Source of the DNA: Hydrocarboniphaga sp. | GTDB lineage: Bacteria > Pseudomonadota > Gammaproteobacteria > Nevskiales > Nevskiaceae | Assembly: GCF_028291725.1 (NCBI RefSeq) | Contig: NZ_JAQGNT010000097.1 | Location: 1 to 64,000, forward strand | DNA: 64,000 nt | Direction: 5' to 3' | In this document: piece by piece, positions 61,570 to 64,000 of the stretch | How the letters are laid out: each line of letters begins with the position of its first letter | Position numbering within the stretch: the first letter of the stretch is position 1 | Position numbers and translations under genes: made by a program | The notes under the pieces: model-generated | Databases searched by the model: none | The model's input: the letters and a program-made list of their open reading frames with translations, nothing else | Told to the model about the DNA's origin: nothing

Positions 61570-64000
61570 CTACTGCTTCGCTTCTTTCTCGAGCATGCTC
61601 GCCATGCCCTGCTTGGGCGCGGCGGCGGCAGCACCGGGCACCGGGCGCGGTGGCATACGCGGCATGCCGACGAAACCGATCGCCATTTGCTCTTCCATGG
61701 TCTTGATCTGATCCTCGCTGTAGCCCATGCCGGCCAGGATTTCCTGGGTGTGCTCGCCGACCAGCAGCGGTCGGCCCTGGATCACGCCGGGCGTATCCGA
61801 CAGCGAGTACAGCAGGCCGATCTGGTCGAGCTTGCCGACCACCGGATGCGGGTAGGACACCACCCAGCGACGCTCGCGGAACTCGGCGTTGTCATGCAGC
61901 TTGCGCGAGAACTCCTCGTCGACGATTTCCACCGGAACGCAGGCACGATCGAGCTTGCCGAACCAGTTGGCCGCGGTGTCGCTGATGAGCTTGTCGCCGA
62001 TGGCTTTCGCGAGTGCGTCGTCGCTTTGCTGGCGCGCATCAGCTGCGAGCCCCAGCGTCGACAGCAGCCCGCTCCAGTGCTGATCGCTGCTCAGCGCCAC
62101 GCAGAGCCAGCCGGCCCTGGTTTGATAGAGGCGATGCCCGGCCGAGTAGCCAAGCTGCTGGCCATCGATGCGCGGCCGCTCGAAACCCTTGCCCTCCGGC
62201 GTCGCCACCGCGTAGCTGGTATTGAGCAGCGCGGCGTTGATGATCGAGGTATCGACGAACTGGCCCTCGCCGCTGCGATCGCGGTGGTACAGCGCCTGTA
62301 CGATCGCGGTCGCCGACAGATAACCGTTGCCGGTGTCGCCGAAGCTGGTGAAGCTCCACAGCGGACGCCCGCCTTCGCCGCGCCCCATGCCGCCGTCTTC
62401 AAACTGGATACCGGACAGGCAGGCGCCGGTCTGATCGTTGCCCGGCAGCCCGGCGCGCACACCGCGCTCGAAGCCGCGGGTATGGCAGTAGATCAGCTTC
62501 GGGTTGATCTTTTTCAGCGACTCGTAATCGATCTTCAGGCGCTCGGCGGCGTCGTAGCGCATGTTGTGCTGGACGACGTCGGCCTTGGCGACGAGATCCA
62601 GCAGCACCTTCATCGCGCGCGGGTCCTTCAGGTTCAGCGTGATGCTCTTCTTGCCGCGGTTGGCCATGTAGGCGATGTGCACGCGATGCCAGAACAGGTC
62701 GAACAGGCCGTTGACCTTGATCACGGTGGCGCCCAGATCGCTGAGCAGCTGCGTGCCGAACGGGCCGGCGATGGCGAGGCCGAGGTCGAGGACGGTGATG
62801 CCGGCGAGCGGGCCTCCCTCTCCCCCCGCTTTGCGGGACCCTCTCCCAGGAGAGGGGAAAGCCAAAGCGGTTTCCCTCTCCTGGGAGAGGGTGGCGCGAT
62901 AGCGCCGGGAGAGGGATGCTTCGGCCTTGACCTCCTGCGTATTCGCCCCCGGCTTCACCGGCGGCGCGCCGGGCTTACCTTGCGTGAGGCTCATGTTGTA
63001 AGCATTGCCGACCGTGCGAATCACGCCCAGTTCGGGATCGCGAGTTTCGGTCACGCAGCCATCCATCAGAAACGCCGCATCCGCCAGCGACTCCTCGATG
63101 CTGCGCACCGGCTGCATCGTCATTTCCGCCGTCGCGGCGGCTTCGATCCAGTCCTTCACCGGGAACTTCGCGATCGCCTCGGCGAGAATCGGCTGGTAGT
63201 GCGACATCACCAGGATTTCTTCGGGGCCGGTGCCGAAACGATCCGGATCGTTCTGCACCGTCAGGTCCGGCGAAGCATTGAGCGTGTCACCGGCCGCGGC
63301 CTGCATGATGAAGCGTGGGTTCGGCACCCAGTTGTGCAGCCAGTGTCCGTCGCTGGTTTTGAAGTGGCCCTTGGGCGAGCGGTTGCCGAGGATCCAGGTG
63401 TCGAAGCCCGGCGCGTCGATTTTTTCGGCACGCTGCCAGACGCCGGCGGCACCGGCCATCGCGCCTTGCAGCAAGGAGGTCTCGACCCACTGGCCGCGGC
63501 CGGTGATTTCGCGTGCACGCAGCGCGGCGCTGATGCCGAGGCTGGCGTTGAAGAAGGCGCCGAGGCTCGGCCACTGCGAGGCAACGAACAGCGGGCCCGG
63601 GCGCGGCGCGCCCTGCACCCAGTCCTGCGGAATCTCCAGATCCGGAAATGGATCGGGTTCGCCGTTCATGTGGTTCAGCGCGCCCTCGGCCCAGCCGCGC
63701 TGCTCGAACATCAGGCCGCTACGCGCCTGCACCAGCGCGTCCACCGCGGGGCGATTGCTGAGCGCGTTGTCGCGACCGTAGCCGGTAATCGAGCAGACGA
63801 TCAGGCGCGGATTGAGCTTGGACAAGCTCGCGTAGTCGATGCCGAGCCTGGCCGCTTCACCCGGCGCAAAGGACTCGACGAGGATGTCGGCAGTCTGCGC
63901 CAGTGCCAGCAGAATCTTGTTGTCGGCGTCGTTGTGCAGATCCAGAAACGCGCTGCGCTTGCCGCGCTGCCAGACGTGATAGCCGAGCTGCTGCGGGCCG
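61570..64000 (-). CDS. Bimodular CaiB/BaiF CoA-transferase, cut by the right window edge
   Basis: At least 810 residues; the frame is open to the window end, so the N-terminus is missing. Module 1 (right) includes QQLGYHVWQRGKRSAFLDLHN, DILVESFAPG, YASLSKLNPRLIVCSITGYG and VETSLLQGAMAG. Module 2 begins at GITVLDLGLAIAGPFGTQLLSDLGATVIKV and continues GKKSITLNLKD, ADVVQHNMRYDAAERL and LIYCHTRGFE. The C-terminus is a Pro/Ala/Lys tail. Such tandem family III proteins are found in bile-acid and steroid degradation. A REP-like palindrome encodes the linker between modules. Confidence 0.87.
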   Translation of the reverse strand, partial: GPQQLGYHVWQRGKRSAFLDLHNDADNKILLALAQTADILVESFAPGEAARLGIDYASLSKLNPRLIVCSITGYGRDNALSNRPAVDALVQARSGLMFEQRGWAEGALNHMNGEPDPFPDLEIPQDWVQGAPRPGPLFVASQWPSLGAFFNASLGISAALRAREITGRGQWVETSLLQGAMAGAAGVWQRAEKIDAPGFDTWILGNRSPKGHFKTSDGHWLHNWVPNPRFIMQAAAGDTLNASPDLTVQNDPDRFGTGPEEILVMSHYQPILAEAIAKFPVKDWIEAAATAEMTMQPVRSIEESLADAAFLMDGCVTETRDPELGVIRTVGNAYNMSLTQGKPGAPPVKPGANTQEVKAEASLSRRYRATLSQERETALAFPSPGRGSRKAGGEGGPLAGITVLDLGLAIAGPFGTQLLSDLGATVIKVNGLFDLFWHRVHIAYMANRGKKSITLNLKDPRAMKVLLDLVAKADVVQHNMRYDAAERLKIDYESLKKINPKLIYCHTRGFERGVRAGLPGNDQTGACLSGIQFEDGGMGRGEGGRPLWSFTSFGDTGNGYLSATAIVQALYHRDRSGEGQFVDTSIINAALLNTSYAVATPEGKGFERPRIDGQQLGYSAGHRLYQTRAGWLCVALSSDQHWSGLLSTLGLAADARQQSDDALAKAIGDKLISDTAANWFGKLDRACVPVEIVDEEFSRKLHDNAEFRERRWVVSYPHPVVGKLDQIGLLYSLSDTPGVIQGRPLLVGEHTQEILAGMGYSEDQIKTMEEQMAIGFVGMPRMPPRPVPGAAAAAPKQGMASMLEKEAKQ
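62814..62915. repeat. REPIN-like palindromes inside the bimodular CoA-transferase gene
   Basis: ACCCTCTCCCAGGAGAGGGG (62839-62858) followed by AAA, and TTTCCCTCTCCTGGGAGAGG (62870-62889), form an inverted repeat with one base missing in one arm. CCCCGCTTTGCGGG and GGTGGCGCGATAGCGCCGGG flank it. The whole stretch keeps the reading frame and encodes a Ser/Gly/Arg-rich linker (SPGRGSRKAGGEGG). Confidence 0.85.

Overview
The window is GC-rich DNA (roughly 60-65% by eye), densely packed, with many ATGA start/stop overlaps. It contains a KpsD/E/M/T-type polysaccharide ABC exporter, an H-NS-like and an HU-like protein, REP-type palindromes beginning with GTAGGAGCGG or GTAGGGCGGG, and an acyl-CoA/steroid-type catabolic block with an Ltp2-like aldolase and a DUF35 partner. 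Together these suggest a Gammaproteobacterium of the Nevskiales/Xanthomonadales kind. That placement is inference. No rRNA, tRNA, CRISPR array, phage or transposase gene was seen.

Layout. 1-1944: a truncated minus-strand reading frame at the left edge, a tiny membrane protein, a beta-barrel-like surface protein, a small secreted protein and an H-NS-like protein. 2068-4584: a GT2 glycosyltransferase and a lipoprotein sulfatase. 4849-18411, all minus strand: one long operon read from right to left, rmlA-rmlC-rmlD, a double-GT2 transferase, a sulfotransferase, a KpsM permease fused to extra soluble domains, KpsT, KpsE, a KpsD/Wza-like channel, a GT2 and rmlB. This supplies dTDP-rhamnose and exports a capsule-like polysaccharide. 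18675-29159, plus strand: a divergent operon with a 1097-residue GT2 protein, a GT4, a protein with three GT4-like modules, a methyltransferase and an alpha/beta-hydrolase-like protein. 29156-31396: two divergent sulfotransferase-like genes. 31545-37416: a decoration module of FkbH-like HAD protein, VOC protein, two methyltransferases, an acyl carrier protein and an acyltransferase-like protein. 37752-38602: a VapBC-like toxin-antitoxin pair next to short repeats and a gene remnant. 38820-42970: a secreted pectate-lyase-like protein, an SGNH/sialate-esterase-like protein and a sulfotransferase. 43519-50811: an HU-like protein, three sulfotransferase-like genes, a sulfotransferase-GT61 fusion and a fucosyltransferase-like protein. 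50851-51981: a WecA/MraY-type initiating phosphoglycosyltransferase that closes the polysaccharide locus.

52518-64000, all minus strand: an acyl-CoA catabolic operon containing an SDR, an amidohydrolase, two CaiB-type CoA-transferases (one bimodular and cut by the window edge), an SRPBCC protein, an acyl-CoA synthetase, a small protein of unknown role, an alpha/beta hydrolase, and an Ltp2-like thiolase-fold protein with its DUF35 partner. This resembles side-chain degradation of steroids or related acids.

Main interpretation: the first 52 kb encodes a heavily decorated, probably sulfated, rhamnose-containing surface polysaccharide. Eight proteins carry a sulfotransferase-type P-loop, and methyl, glyceryl/acyl and probably fucosyl decoration genes accompany them. 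Three features look unusual: the KpsM permease fused to a predicted sugar-binding-like module shared with two other enzymes of the locus, the sulfotransferase-GT61 fusion, and the FkbH/ACP/acyltransferase set inside a capsule locus. The DNA also carries at least three families of REP-like palindromes, two copies of which sit in frame inside CoA-transferase genes.
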